Notes: generated by a model from the sequence alone, not told the origin. A DNA stretch of 43,437 nucleotides from Chara braunii (GCA_003427395.1 BFEA01000018.1:6060976-6104412); one strand, 5' to 3'; counted from the stretch's first letter, positions 30,266 through 39,852 are shown. Program-made: numbers and translations.

Positions 30266-30538
30266 GGGCTCATGGCGTGGCATGGACACAAAAGAACCTC
30301 CAACAACCCCCAGCATCAGTCAGTCCATGGGCTTAAGTCGTGGAGAAGTAGCTGTAGAATGAGAAGGGTCTATAAGGCAGCATGGGGGTCAGAGAGGAGT
30401 GGCGAACGGAGTTAGCTTGCAGGGGTATAGCAGATCGAAGCAATCAAGTGCCTCGGGTTCCTTCAGCCCTAATGGAAGGGAGCATTGTGTGAGCCATCAA
30501 TGTAAGGGATGCTGAACCGGGTCTCCAGCAAATATGAT

Positions 30539-30540
30539 AA

Positions 30541-30592
<52 letters not shown>

Positions 30593-30620
30593 TATTATTA
30601 TTATTATTATGATTATTATA
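30539..30620. repeat. (ATT)n microsatellite
   Basis: ATT trinucleotide array with small interruptions; frames reading poly-Tyr or poly-Ile are artefacts. Confidence 0.95.
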
Positions 30621-31112
30621 ATATTTTATATTTTAGCACATATGGTTAAGTTGGAAGTTATGTACAAGCAAGCAAACAACGAAAGGATGGCGAATTTGTT
30701 TCTCGATCAGTGCTTTTGGTTTATTAAAGCTATAAATATTCGTTGATGTAAACATTGAATAAGGAATTGGATGGACCTAGAGGAGGAGAGCATGGTGAGA
30801 CAGGGGGGAAATGCGTTCTGTTGGTCTTTTTCTCCGTTTAATTAGTTGTCTTGCTCTTCTTTCTCCTTTGTTTTCGTTCTCTTACTGTATTCTTGGTCAG
30901 GTTCTTTGACTCGAAACATTTTATTTTCAAGCATTGAATGTAGAGGTATCGTAGCAGCTTCTTGCTTCTGATTCTTTTTTTCTTTTTTTCTTTTTTTTTC
31001 CCCCCCAAAAAAACTGATTCTATGTTTTTTGCTCTGTCACTGATTGACTCCTCCAGTGACCAGTCTGCAGTCAACAGCCCACCTTCCCTACTGACCGGAT
31101 ACAACGTACAAG
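30621..31112. other. Upstream region of the AP2 frame
   Basis: AT-rich, with a T/C-rich patch at 30970-31010. No clear TATA box at a convincing distance from the ATG at 31113. It may include promoter and 5' UTR. Confidence 0.3.
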
Positions 31113-31404
31113 ATGGCCAGCGAAGTAGCACCTAGTCAACAGATTTCTTATAAAGGTGTTTATCCTGTACCGAAGTCCAAGAAGAACCCTTGGCAAGCAC
31201 TGAAATGGGTAAATGGACGAATGAAATACATTGGCAGTTTTGCTACGAGGGAGGAGGCGGCAGCAGCCTTCAATGCTTATGTTCTAGAACTGGAGGCAGT
31301 GGAGGAAACGAGCGCGTCGGGGGAAGGAACGGGAAATGCAGGCTCATCGAGCCGCAGACGTCGCACCTCTTCAGGGTTGACAGGAAAGAGTACACGTGCA
31401 GAAG
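31113..31404 (+). CDS. AP2-domain protein, probable first coding exon
   Basis: The ATG at 31113 opens a frame with an AP2/ERF-type DNA-binding domain at residues 13-60: YKGVYP..., NPWQA, then YIGSFATREEAAAAFNAY. These are the GV, W/A, LG.F..EEAA.A(Y/F) hallmarks of the family's three-stranded sheet and helix. AP2 proteins are nuclear transcription factors in plants and algae. A basic Ser/Arg patch (SSRRRRTSS) near residue 80 could be a nuclear signal. The frame would run on to 31538 (141 residues). However, GAAG|GTAAGC at 31404/31405 is a near-consensus splice donor (phase 1), so I end the exon there. Downstream candidate exons at 31645 and 36604 also start in phase 1. A 40-bp stretch holding the donor is tandemly duplicated. 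Domain call fairly sure; gene model tentative. Confidence 0.6.
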
Positions 31405-31474
31405 GTAAGCCATGCACTTTGCAAAAGGAAAGAGTCCAGGTGCAGAAGTTAAGCCATGCACTTTGCAAAATTGG
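31396..31474 (+). repeat. Tandem duplication across the AP2 exon donor
   Basis: GTGCAGAAGGTAAGCCATGC and TTTGCAAAA occur at 31396 and again near 31440 with AAGTTAAGCC. The second copy has lost the GT of the donor. Confidence 0.7.
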
Positions 31475-31644
31475 TCGACGAGTGACTGCTGGGATCAGAG
31501 CTCAGCTGATTTCTGAAACGGAACGCAGCAAGTCTTGATAATACTTGTTGATGTTCATTGTTCTTGGGGAAAGTAACTAGCTTGCAGACTGTTTTGTTTT
31601 GTTTTTTTGCCGCCGAAGAAGAAGCTAGCTTGCGGACTTGGTAG

Positions 31645-31761
31645 ATAAAGGAAGAGGAGACAATTGCTTTTCCGGAATCGACGAACACGATTGCGAAATC
31701 TTGAGCTTGCCATCACAATCTGCTGCCCGTATGCCGAACCTTCGTTATGGAGATGTATACG
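31645..31761 (+). CDS. Candidate internal exon (unknown protein)
   Basis: The segment between an acceptor TTGGTAG|AT and a strong donor ACG|GTGAGT (31761/31762) is open in one frame for 39 codons (GDNCFSGIDEHDCEILS...RYGDVY). It starts and ends in phase 1, so it could follow the AP2 exon without shifting frame. The acceptor is not certain: another AG at 31654 would also work. No domain recognised. Confidence 0.35.
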
Positions 31762-31784
31762 GTGAGTGCTACTTTTTGAAACTA

Positions 31785-31889
31785 GCTTCTTCTCCGGAAT
31801 ACCACGTGCGGTCATTATACCTGTATTTGGGGTATCTTTGATTCTGCATACAGGTATAATGACCATCCGTTGTGTTCGGGGGAAGAAGG
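31785..31889. mobile_element. TA-flanked foldback MITE
   Basis: The outer arms GCTTCTTCTCC and GGGGGAAGAAGG, and a perfect inner 14-bp pair GGTCATTATACCTG (31810-31823 with 31851-31864). TA at 31783-31784 and 31890-31891. Confidence 0.75.
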
Positions 31890-31891
31890 TA

Positions 31892-32685
31892 GCGCCAAGG
31901 CAAGCTAAGGACCTGAGCAGTGACCAGCACAGGGTGGCACAGACCTTTGTAGTTGACACAGGAGCTCGGGGGGATGGGTGGGGGAGGGGAGGGGAGGGGA
32001 GGGGAGGGGGTCAAGGGAACATGATGAAATTCAATCTCAAGTGAGTAAAGTGTGTAAAGAAGGACAAAAGTGGTGGCACTGGTGCTACATCTTGGAGTAG
32101 ATCATGCGCGCCAAGGTAGCATTTCGCACGTCCGGTGATGGCATCCATGCTGCAACCAGCACAGTAGAAGTCAGCAGAAGTCCACGAAAAAACAACGGAC
32201 GAGCCATACGGCACCACACAAACAATGGCCGGAGCAAAGGGGCAGTCAACAGATGGAAGGTCCAGAATGTGGATGAAGTGGAGAAGGGGAAACCATGCCG
32301 ACAAGGGAAGCAGTGCAAGATGAAGATGGGGATGATGAACCTGTCATCTCCACGCATTGTCAAATGACAATGTTGGTCATCAACCTGTCAATATGACAAC
32401 ATCGATTCAATCACTTTTCAATCCCATTAGCTAAGGGTGGTGATCGGATTTTTATTTTTGTTCTTCATTCTTGATTGATTGAGGACCGTGAGGTATTTGC
32501 TCTATCTCAGAGACGCAGCACCGGGTTTCGAGCAGGTGAAGCTTCCCACCAGTAGATGGAGTAACCTGATTCAGTCATATCAAGGGGGGGTGTGCTCCTA
32601 TCACTTTCCCTAATAAGACCTGCAGAGGCTTAATCCCCCCCCCAAAAAAAGGGTTCAGTCTACAGAAGAGCTTGGATGGCTGGAT
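31892..32685. other. Intron-like DNA with coding-like fragments
   Basis: A Gly-rich open segment ends at CTCAA|GTGAGT (donor at 32041) and includes a (GGGGA)n run at 31980-32010. A K/R-rich open frame with an ATG at 32104 runs to 32367 (SRSPRKNNGRAIRHH; KGKPCRQGKQCKMKM). Their phases do not join in a simple way. They may be exons, or chance. Confidence 0.25.
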
Positions 32686-33111
32686 TTGCTCGGCTCTATA
32701 GCTTATTATCTTCTTAAGTTCTTTACTTACCCACTGCACCTCTACGCTGAACTAAATCTGGAGAGTGTAAGAAGAAAGATCATCTCTCGACCATCGTTCG
32801 ACCATCGTTTCAATTTCATCACAACAAATGAAGATCACGTCAAGACAAAAGATCATGATCTCCCAAACATCATTTCAACTCAATCACAAGAGTTGAAGAT
32901 AACGCCCAAAAAGCCTCCACCGCCCGTCCGGAGGTTCTGGATATCACCCTCAGCTCATAATCTGGCTACTAAGTTGCATGTGCTGGAACCCTGGAACACC
33001 TCAGAAGGTACGAAGTACAGTGTACACAGTCCTTCGTTTCGATTTCGATTTCGATTTCTAAGCAAACGATCCCCATACATTGGGTTGAAACAACTTGCTA
33101 ACAAGTACTAG
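32686..33111 (+). CDS. Unrecognised open frame, 141 residues
   Basis: An ATG-initiated frame with a hydrophobic start (IAYYLLKFF) followed by a polar chain. It includes a repeated TCGACCATCGT and a FRFRFRF run from GATTTC repeats. No domain or homologue recognised. Length and repeats are compatible with chance in this AT-rich stretch. Confidence 0.2.
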   Translation: MLGSIAYYLLKFFTYPLHLYAELNLESVRRKIISRPSFDHRFNFITTNEDHVKTKDHDLPNIISTQSQELKITPKKPPPPVRRFWISPSAHNLATKLHVLEPWNTSEGTKYSVHSPSFRFRFRFLSKRSPYIGLKQLANKY

Positions 33112-34022
33112 GTTATCTGCAGGAAATTGGAAACTGGAAAAAAAAAAAAAAAAAAAAAAAAAAAGTACGGCTGGCGGCTGCTAATGCGCCCTAGCCAGGG
33201 ACCACGTTGTTTGGATCCTTGTCTTCACGAAACAATGCCATCTGCATGTCATTTTTACCCCTTCATCCCTCATCTCATCTTCACTCGTTGTTTTATGCCC
33301 CAAGGCCCCGACTAATTTAATCCGTTATATATAAATGGTGCTTCCATATAATTAGTAAATTTAGTATCCATTAAGTTAAAACTGTGCCTTCTCTAATTTT
33401 CACACAAATGTATTTGACTATTTTCTGTCATTTGTGAGTCTGTGTTTCTTGTTCACCTCTCATATCTTGACGGACCGGCGGTCGTGACCCCGACCTGGCA
33501 GCGACTGCGGGCTGCCAAGTTCTGGCAGCAACCTGCGGGAATTTTTAAAAATCGAAAACAAAGTCAAAAAGAAGAGAAAAGGGGAGGGGTTGAAGTGCTT
33601 TTCGCGCTCTTCATCCCGTTTTTTGACTCGTTTTTCTATTTTTCTAAAATGAAAACCGATTTAACCGAATATCCCTGAGGCAAAAGTTGTTCAATGATTC
33701 AATCTAGTATAATTTTTTGGGTAACAATCCACTCTATCATCCTGAATCATCCTTTTTCTTTTTTTCTTTTTTTTCTTTTTTTTTTTAATTTTAAAAGAGC
33801 CCAGTGCCCAAGGCTAATATTACCAATAAGAGGAATGACATCCTGAATCATCCTAAATCATCATCAATGATAATTGAGGATCAATTTGACGCACACATGC
33901 AAGGTATCATCCACTCTATCATCCTGAATCATCCTAAATCATCCTAAATGATCCTCAATCATCCCAAATTATCATCAATGATCATCAATCATGAATGTAT
34001 TTCCAATATAAGGGACGCTGGG
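33112..34022. other. AT-rich stretch with ATCATCCTAA minisatellite
   Basis: It contains an A-run (33139-33164) and degenerate ATCATCCTAA repeats (33735-33995). A G+C-rich patch at 33470-33540 has GGTCGTGACC and GCTGCCAAGTTCTGGCAGC palindromes. No gene supported. Confidence 0.5.
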
Positions 34023-34300
34023 CGGGCTGGGCCCAGTTCCCAGCACGTGCTGCTCCCCAGGAATAGATTGGAGCAATTAAAAATAAAAAAAATAAAAAAT
34101 TGTTTTGTTTTATCAACTCAAATTTGGTAAGGAATTTTGAGGTGACACTGAGGCATTTGCATAAATTTTTGTTTTTTTCCAGACGTTTTCGAAAACTTCT
34201 TTTCTTGGTCTTTTTTCTTTCATGACCCCGGTCATGACTGGGTCCCTCTCCCCATGGCCGGGGACCGCGGTCGCGACCAACGCGGTCGCCGGTCAAGGGG
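34023..34300. repeat. Repeat unit bracketed by GGTC/GACC-type palindromes
   Basis: The core ACTCAAATTTGGTAAGGAATTT...CTGAGGCA is shared with 35048-35160. The right flank is dense in GGTCATGACC, GGGGACC, GCGGTCGCGACC palindromes. The left flank has CAGCACGTGCTG. Confidence 0.55.
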
Positions 34301-34955
34301 ATTTATAGGTAGATGCACTGCAATTTCCAACTTCCAAGCACAAACTCGTTTCAAAAAAACATTCTAAGTTCTAACTAAAAGGAGATATAAACACCGTTGA
34401 AGATCTCCGCCATAATTTTTACAAAAATTTAATATGTTTTTATTCATAAAACATTGTGCAATGAACCCAGTCTCGTGGAAAGCTCGTCAAAGTGGAAGTA
34501 TAGAATGTCTCAGCACAGAATCAATGTCTCCAAAATCGTACATGTAATCAAGTAGCTCAATGTCCCGTAACCAGAGAAGAAGAAGTTGAGGAGGGGGAGG
34601 GGGTGGAAGAGAAAGGATCCATCCGCACTGTAGATAGATCTCCCTCGCGAGCCCACTTCCTCTTCGGGCACCTCCGTGACCTCCCCACTTGCCACATCAG
34701 CGAACAGTCTCCCGTGAGATTACAGCATGCTGAGCATGGCGCCCATCCCTGAGCCATGTCAGCAACAGTGAGAGGATGGCGCAGATTCCTCCGGAAGACA
34801 TACAGTGATGCCCAATGTCGACACGAACACAGTCAGGTATTAAGCTTTCCCTTCCACATTCGACCGACTGATCTCCTCCTCCTCGCCCGCACTCCATCAA
34901 TGTCGTAGACAGTGTGGCGAGAGCCACGTCAGCATAATTAAGACTATAACAACCC
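34301..34955. other. Non-coding stretch
   Basis: No recognised element; several short overlapping frames on the minus strand without family resemblance. Confidence 0.4.
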
Positions 34956-35245
34956 GTACGACGTACGGGGGGGTTATCGTACGGCCGTATGTACAGTCTC
35001 GTACGAAAAAAAAAAAAAAAAAAAAAAAAAAACACGTGTTTTTTTTAGTCTCAAATTTGGTAACGAATTTCAATATGACCCTGAGGCAAAAGTGTTTCAG
35101 TTTATTTTTCTGCATAATTTATTTTTTTTTCAGATTTTTTTGAAGTTTTGTTTTTTTTGCTTTTTTTCGTACGTACGGGCCCGTACGACCAATGAGCCCG
35201 TACGTACGGCCGTACGTACGTACGGACGGCCCGCATTCGTATGGG
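34956..35245. repeat. Repeat unit bracketed by CGTACG-type palindromes
   Basis: The same core as 34119-34170 (CTCAAATTTGGTAACGAATTT...CCTGAGGCAAAAG) lies between an A-run and a T-rich run. It is flanked on both sides by CGTACG, GGCCGTACG and CCCGTACG palindromes. Confidence 0.6.
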
Positions 35246-35631
35246 GGTCTGGCAGACAGAGAAAGGCGTCAGCACAAAGCAGTAGCAGTCCTGCGCCGTC
35301 GCAACAGCGTCAAGCCAGCGTAGTGCCACCGTCAAGCCAGCGTCAAGCCAGTGTCAAGCCAGCGTCAAGCCAGCGTCAAGCAGCAAGTGCAAGACTGAAT
35401 GTCGGTCAGCAGGGGCTGCGTCAACTTATAGTGTCGACTCCCGATCACCAGCTTCCGGCCTCAGGCCCTCAGGCCCTCAGGTCTGTCACTCACAATGGCC
35501 CAGATCATCCGTCAGCCAATGGCCTGGATGAGGCTGGATCCCGTACAGTTGCAGAAACTGATGTATCCCACTTGGGCTTGATCTCGTCCGGATACGTGCA
35601 AAGTTGCAAACAACCAGAGTTGTGTGTCTGA
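35246..35631 (+). other. Q/S-rich open segment
   Basis: An open frame with a tandem GTCAAGCCAGC repeat (35308-35380) encoding SQRQASV-like units, followed by a more varied tail (LRQLIVSTPDHQLPASGP). No in-frame ATG in the non-repeat part and no clear splice sites. It could be an exon of a low-complexity protein or a minisatellite. Confidence 0.25.
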
Positions 35632-36118
35632 TCTATGGCCAAGGCTGGGTACATGTTGACTTTGACTCGTGGGCCTAAATTCACGAGTTGAGGTTGACTG
35701 TTGACTTTGCCAAGGTCAACTGTCTCATGTTGCCATGATGTTGGGCCTCTGAATGCCAGTTCTGGCCTTGCCTTCGGTACCCCAGGCTCTCGGGGAGGCC
35801 TTTTCATGACGTGGGCGTGAGTCGCATGACCTTTGACCTCCTGTTTCGGGCCTTTGACCAAAGTCACACCCCCACAGGCTACGGCCCTATAATTGTGTCT
35901 TCAATCTACAATTGGATGCTTTTTGAAATTGTTCTTTTTTGTGGGTGTCACCGTGTGTGTGTGTGAACATCTTTACTCACGTGCTACATAAAGATGAACA
36001 TATTTACTCGTCTTCCAACACAGTGACTATGATTGTCATTATTGTTGTTTTGTGTGAACAGTGCTTGCACAACTGACAGCGCTTGTTCGCGAATATGCTT
36101 TTTTTTTAATCATAAAAT
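35632..36118. other. Non-coding stretch
   Basis: Nothing recognised apart from short T-runs and TGTG runs near 35950. Confidence 0.4.
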
Positions 36119-36211
36119 AAAAAATTGGACCGTTTCTCGATTTATGTGTGTCATCCTTGCACAGTGGCCATGCTAATCTTCTCCCAGTTCTCTGTATCGT
36201 TCCAATTTTAA
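36119..36211 (-). pseudogene. U6 snRNA retro-copy, minus strand
   Basis: Minus strand: AAAATTGGAACGATACAGAGA, GAGAAGATTAGCATGGCC, GCAAGGATGACAC, CATAAATCGAGAAA, GGTCCAATTTTTT. A short insertion duplicates part of AGAGAA (ACTGGG inserted). The 5' hairpin is diverged, so it is not expected to be functional. Confidence 0.85.
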
Positions 36212-36383
36212 CCAGTTAAACCAGATGACATTGTCCGGAAGATGCTTTTGGGTCCTCAAAGTAGAGGGTCTTACCAGGCAATGTTGTCCATTTTTTAGCT
36301 CTCGTTCATAGTGCTCGTCATTTCTTATAGGGCCTTCACTTTTATCTTGTCTTCCTTGTTCCTTTGTTTCTTTCTTTTTTTTT

Positions 36384-36520
36384 AATTTTGACCACAGTGA
36401 CTTCTCTATTTATGCGTGTCATCCTTGAAAGCGCAGGGGTCATTTGCAGCATTTGCAGCAAATGATTTGCTAATCACCCTTCTCTGTACCGTTCCAATTT
36501 TAACGGATGTCCCAAAGGAC
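36384..36520 (-). pseudogene. U6 snRNA copy with intact 5' hairpin and two insertions
   Basis: Minus strand starts with GTCCTTTGGGACATCCG (the U6 5' stem-loop region), then AAAATTGGAACGGTACAGAG and GATTAGCA. A 25-base insertion containing GCAAATGCTGCAAATG follows, then CCCCTGCGC, TTT, CAAGGATGACACGCATAAAT and a degraded 3' end. The core is split, so this is a pseudogene. Confidence 0.8.
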
Positions 36521-36603
36521 ACTTGTTCCTTTGTTTCTTATAGGGGCTTGCTTATATTTTGGACCACTGTCTTCACTCACACCCATTCTCTCTCTGTTTC
36601 CAG

Positions 36604-36702
36604 AAAGTGTGACACCCGGGCCAGATTGGTGTCATGAGAGATCCTCTTTGAAGATTCTTGAAGAGTGTGAAAGAGAGTGGAATAAAGCGGCAGCAGAACA
36701 TG
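36604..36702 (+). CDS. Candidate internal exon (unknown protein)
   Basis: The acceptor CTCTCTGTTTCCAG|AA and the donor CATG|GTAAGC are both strong. The 99-nt segment is open in one frame only (SVTPGPDWCHERSSLK; EECEREWNKAAAEH) and is symmetric, phase 1 to phase 1. Helix-forming, charged composition; no domain recognised. Same strand as the AP2 exon and phase-compatible with it. Confidence 0.45.
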
Positions 36703-37033
36703 GTAAGCTGTCTTGAGATTCTTACGGAAGGTACGCTCCGTCGGAGCTATGTGCATTACTTGTTTCAAAATTTGGTCTTCCCATGGCCGCCAGGAGGAGG
36801 GACCGCCCTCTCTGCAGTACCTGGAGGGCCCATAAACCATTCCCCCCCCCTCCTTCATTCCGTCCAATCCCAGGTAAAGTCAAGTCAAAATCGTAGGGAG
36901 TCCCAGATTAAGAATGATAGTCCTTGTCTTGTTTTGATTGTGCTCAGGTCAGGATTTTGGTGGGGTTTTTTTTTTTTTTTTTTCCATTCAATTGTTTGAC
37001 TACTAGGGCCTGCTGCCCGGGGCCCTATTTGAT
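36703..37033. other. Intron-like DNA
   Basis: It follows a candidate splice donor. It holds C- and T-runs; no further element recognised. Confidence 0.35.
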
Positions 37034-37035
37034 TA

Positions 37036-37201
37036 AACCACCAGTAATTCCTGAAGTCGTGGAGGTTAACACGCAGCGCCAATGACGGCCGAACGGGCCA
37101 CTTGGGGTCCTTGTGGGGAGCGCCCAAATTCATCCAACTAGAAACCGTTCTAATCTTTTTTATTCTTTAGAGGCCAATGTATGGGCCAAGTACTGGTGGT
37201 T
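37036..37201. mobile_element. MITE with AACCACCAGTA termini, TA-flanked
   Basis: Left AACCACCAGTA, right TACTGGTGGTT, TA at 37034-37035 and 37202-37203. The interior is homologous, in opposite orientation, to 38040-38191. Confidence 0.75.
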
Positions 37202-37203
37202 TA

Positions 37204-37847
37204 TAATTATCATTCAGCATTAGATCCAATGGCATTCACAATTCATTCCTTGTGGTTGACATTGGCCTTTTTAGAGATAGAATGTGTTATCTGCATAATT
37301 CTGCTGAGATTTCAGGATAAGCTCTGGTTAGGACTGGGTACTTTATCTACGGTCTTCACCCGAATAGAACGCCTGAAAAGGTTTGTTGTTCAAGGTTCAT
37401 GATGATGAAAATGCTTGTTGTGCCTGAAAAGGGGGCAATGTATTCTTAGGACTCGTCTCATGGAATAGGCTTTTCATGATAGGGCGGTTGGAACTGTATT
37501 TGTAGGTCCTTTTCTTGGATGAGGAGGAGCTTGAAGTCGTGTGTCATTTCACCTCTAGTTGTTGTGTGCGGCAAATCGATATTGGGTGGGTGGGGTTTCT
37601 TATTCATATCTATGATCATTATATTCTCGTGTAGGCTCAAATAAGGTTCATAATAGCTCTCAATGCTTGGGAATGGCGGCTGTCTCGCCGCTCAGTTTTG
37701 GGCTTCAGTATGGGTTTTCAGTGTTGATTGAGCATAGTTTAACTCTTTTGTGGAGATTTCATTTCACTTTTTCTCTAGTTAAGACATTAATTGTGTATTT
37801 GTGTTTTCTTGCTGACTTGCTGGTAACGAAGCAGCTACGGTCATACC
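37204..37847. other. Intron-like DNA with a solo MITE end
   Basis: A solo end of the CTTC(C/A)CCCGAA family (TACGGTCTTCACCCGAATAG) lies at 37348-37385 without a partner arm. An open segment near 37507-37560 (FLDEEELEVVCHF) follows a TTTGTAG acceptor but lacks a good donor. Confidence 0.35.
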
Positions 37848-38030
37848 CCCCACAACAGAAGGGTGTATAGTACTTAGTACTGTATACCTTTTTTACACCC
37901 TACCCCCCNNCCCCCCCCCCCCCCCCGGCGGGCCCGCAACAGAAGGGCGTGTAGTACTGTATATATTTCCCCCCCCGCCCCCGCAACAGAAGGGTCACGG
38001 TGTATAATACTGTATACTTGCTACTTTTTA
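37848..38030. repeat. Three CAACAGAAGGG...GTACTGTATA repeats and a C-run with two unknown bases
   Basis: The units start near 37851, 37936 and 37984. Between the first two lies a long C-run with NN at 37909-37910. Confidence 0.7.
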
Positions 38031-38039
38031 AAAACTTTA

Positions 38040-38191
38040 AACCACCAGTACTTGGCCCAGCTATCGGCCGCAGAAAAAAAAAGAGTAGAAATGTTTCTAG
38101 TCGGATGAATTTGGGCGCCCCTGTAGTAGCCCGTACGTTTCCTAAAATTGTGGCGCGTTAACGGGCACGACTCTAGGAAGTACTGGTGGTT
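38040..38191. mobile_element. MITE with AACCACCAGTAC termini, opposite to 37036-37201
   Basis: Left AACCACCAGTACTTGGCCC, right TACTGGTGGTT, TA on both sides (38038-38039, 38192-38193). GTTTCTAGTCGGATGAATTT is the complement of the corresponding part of the first copy. Confidence 0.75.
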
Positions 38192-38381
38192 TAAGGGGAA
38201 AAAGGAATTTCAAATTGAATGTTGCTGATCGGAGAAATGAGGATTCCGAAGCCTATGCAGATTGGTTATCTTTCAGCCTTCCAAGCTTCTAGGTTGAAGC
38301 TTGGGAATAATTGGGTGCCTGATCATGCCAGTGCCGCCTCTCTTTGTAGCTATTGGGGCTATATGGGGCTATAGGGGGCTA

Positions 38382-38495
38382 CCGTCTTCCACCGAGCACA
38401 ACACACCCAGGCCTCATTTTGGCTGCACCGGAGTGGAAAGATAGCTTGTATGCATTCGTTATGATCAGGATGCGTTTGTGTTCGGGGGAAGACGG
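38382..38495. mobile_element. TA-flanked foldback MITE
   Basis: CCGTCTTCCACCGAGCACAA opens it and TTGTGTTCGGGGGAAGACGG closes it; TA at 38380-38381 and 38496-38497. Confidence 0.7.
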
Positions 38496-38561
38496 TATGT
38501 AAGCGAAGCTCTATGGTGATGGTGATGGTGATGGAGAGGGAATTCAAAAGTTGGACTTCTA

Positions 38562-38659
38562 CCATCTTTCCCCGGATAGAACGTACTCCGGTCCTTATTG
38601 CTGTATTTGGACTGGATTCACTGGAACTTGCAGAAAATACAGTTATCGGGGGAAGACGG
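38562..38659. mobile_element. TA-flanked foldback MITE
   Basis: CCATCTTTCCCCGGATAGAA opens, TATCGGGGGAAGACGG closes; TA at 38560-38561 and 38660-38661. Confidence 0.7.
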
Positions 38660-38661
38660 TA

Positions 38662-39020
38662 GTGTTAATCGTTGGCGTTCAACAGTCATTGAGCTCACCC
38701 GTTTTTCATCGACGAGTCGAAGCCAGATTCGTGAACTTCAAGACGGCTGATGCCAAATGTGGAGATTTTGTCTTTCCCATTCGATTGCCTGGATGAAGAT
38801 GATCTGCGACAGAATTCTTTATTTTTATTACTATGGCTTAAAACTTAAAAAGTTTGGAATGTAGTGTCATAGGTTCAAATCCCTCTTAACTTTTATTATC
38901 GCTTAACTTTTGCCATTTGGATTTGAAAATTTTGAACCCACTTCCATGAGAATTGTTTTTACCAGTTTCAGTCGTTCCAATCCAAGACTTTTAGTTAGTG
39001 GTGCAACTAGTGTGTTGAGA
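38662..39020. other. Intron-like DNA
   Basis: A short open segment follows GTTCAACAG at about 38683 but lacks a consensus donor. A perfect box-B-like GGTTCAAATCC at 38871-38881 has no box A upstream. Confidence 0.3.
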
Positions 39021-39022
39021 TA

Positions 39023-39145
39023 CCTTCTTCCCCCCGGGCCGAATACTACGTATGGTCATTAATTATAGCTGTATTTGGGGCATCTTGCAGTCTAAATGCA
39101 GCCAGCTATAATGATCGTACATTGTATTCGGGGAAAGAAAGAAGG
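39023..39145. mobile_element. TA-flanked foldback MITE
   Basis: CCTTCTTCCCCCCGGGCCGAATA opens and TATTCGGGGAAAGAAAGAAGG closes (each shown is the terminal motif). The interior has GGTCATTA..TATAGCTG and CAGCTATAATGATC. TA at 39021-39022 and 39146-39147. Confidence 0.75.
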
Positions 39146-39147
39146 TA

Positions 39148-39852
39148 GCAATCCAGCGTGGTCTCGTAGTGCATCTGTTTTGGCTACAGAAGAGGGTCAT
39201 AGGTTGGAAATTAGAATCCTGTCACCTTGAGGCTTGAGGCAAATCAGAGTAAATTTTGAGTTGAAAATCGATCTATCTTTATCAGCGCATATTAATGTTT
39301 ATAAGCCACAATTAACACTTAGTACTTTCATAGTCTTCGTAACACTTAGTACTTTCATAGTCTTCGTAGAATTTGTGGTGCTATGTTCACATGGCTTATG
39401 TTGATGATTTTGTGGTTTGTGTGTGTGTGGGGGGGGGGGGAGCATATTTTGACGATGAGGGGACAATTTTCAGATTTCTTGGGATAAATCATAAATATGC
39501 CTTGCGTACTGAGATGTGGTTCAGCCTAAATGCTTCACCTGACAATCCTCCTTTTTGGGGGGCAGAAACTGTGGGTGTGGCACACTTTTAGTTTGAAATA
39601 GGGTAGGGAAGAAAAGACAAAAGTGGCACCGATGTCATGGTGTGAGTTTCAAACTGTGCAAGTTTATCGGGGGTCGAAAAGACTAGAACAGTGCCAGTCG
39701 TTACCTGCAGTGGCTCTTGGCAGATTTAGGGGGGTCGGCGGGTCGCCTTTTTTGTTTGCTCCATTAAATTTCCAGAACTGCTAAAGTTGCCTATTGGGAA
39801 AGCCGGGTGTGACTCCAACGTACTTGCCCCTTTTTTTTTTTGTTTTCAACAG
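39148..39852. other. Intron-like DNA with a 27-bp tandem duplication
   Basis: AACACTTAGTACTTTCATAG(TCTTCGT) is at 39314-39340 and 39341-39367. A T-run precedes the acceptor at 39852. Confidence 0.45.

Noticed and set aside
31795-31870. Coding reading of the frame across the MITE at 31785-31889.
   Set aside because: The open reading comes from the palindromic MITE itself, which has the same ends and TA flanks as several non-coding copies.
35092-35245. The long upstream extension of the Q/S-rich frame.
   Set aside because: It reads through T-runs and CGTACG palindromes (FFFQIFLKF, RTYGRP) and is a by-product of the repeat.
36119-36211. A possible functional U6 gene.
   Set aside because: It has an insertion in the core, a degraded 5' hairpin and no recognisable upstream element.
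38851-38890. A perfect box-B-like GGTTCAAATCC that might mark a tRNA gene.
   Set aside because: No box A or cloverleaf-forming arms lie upstream at the right distance.
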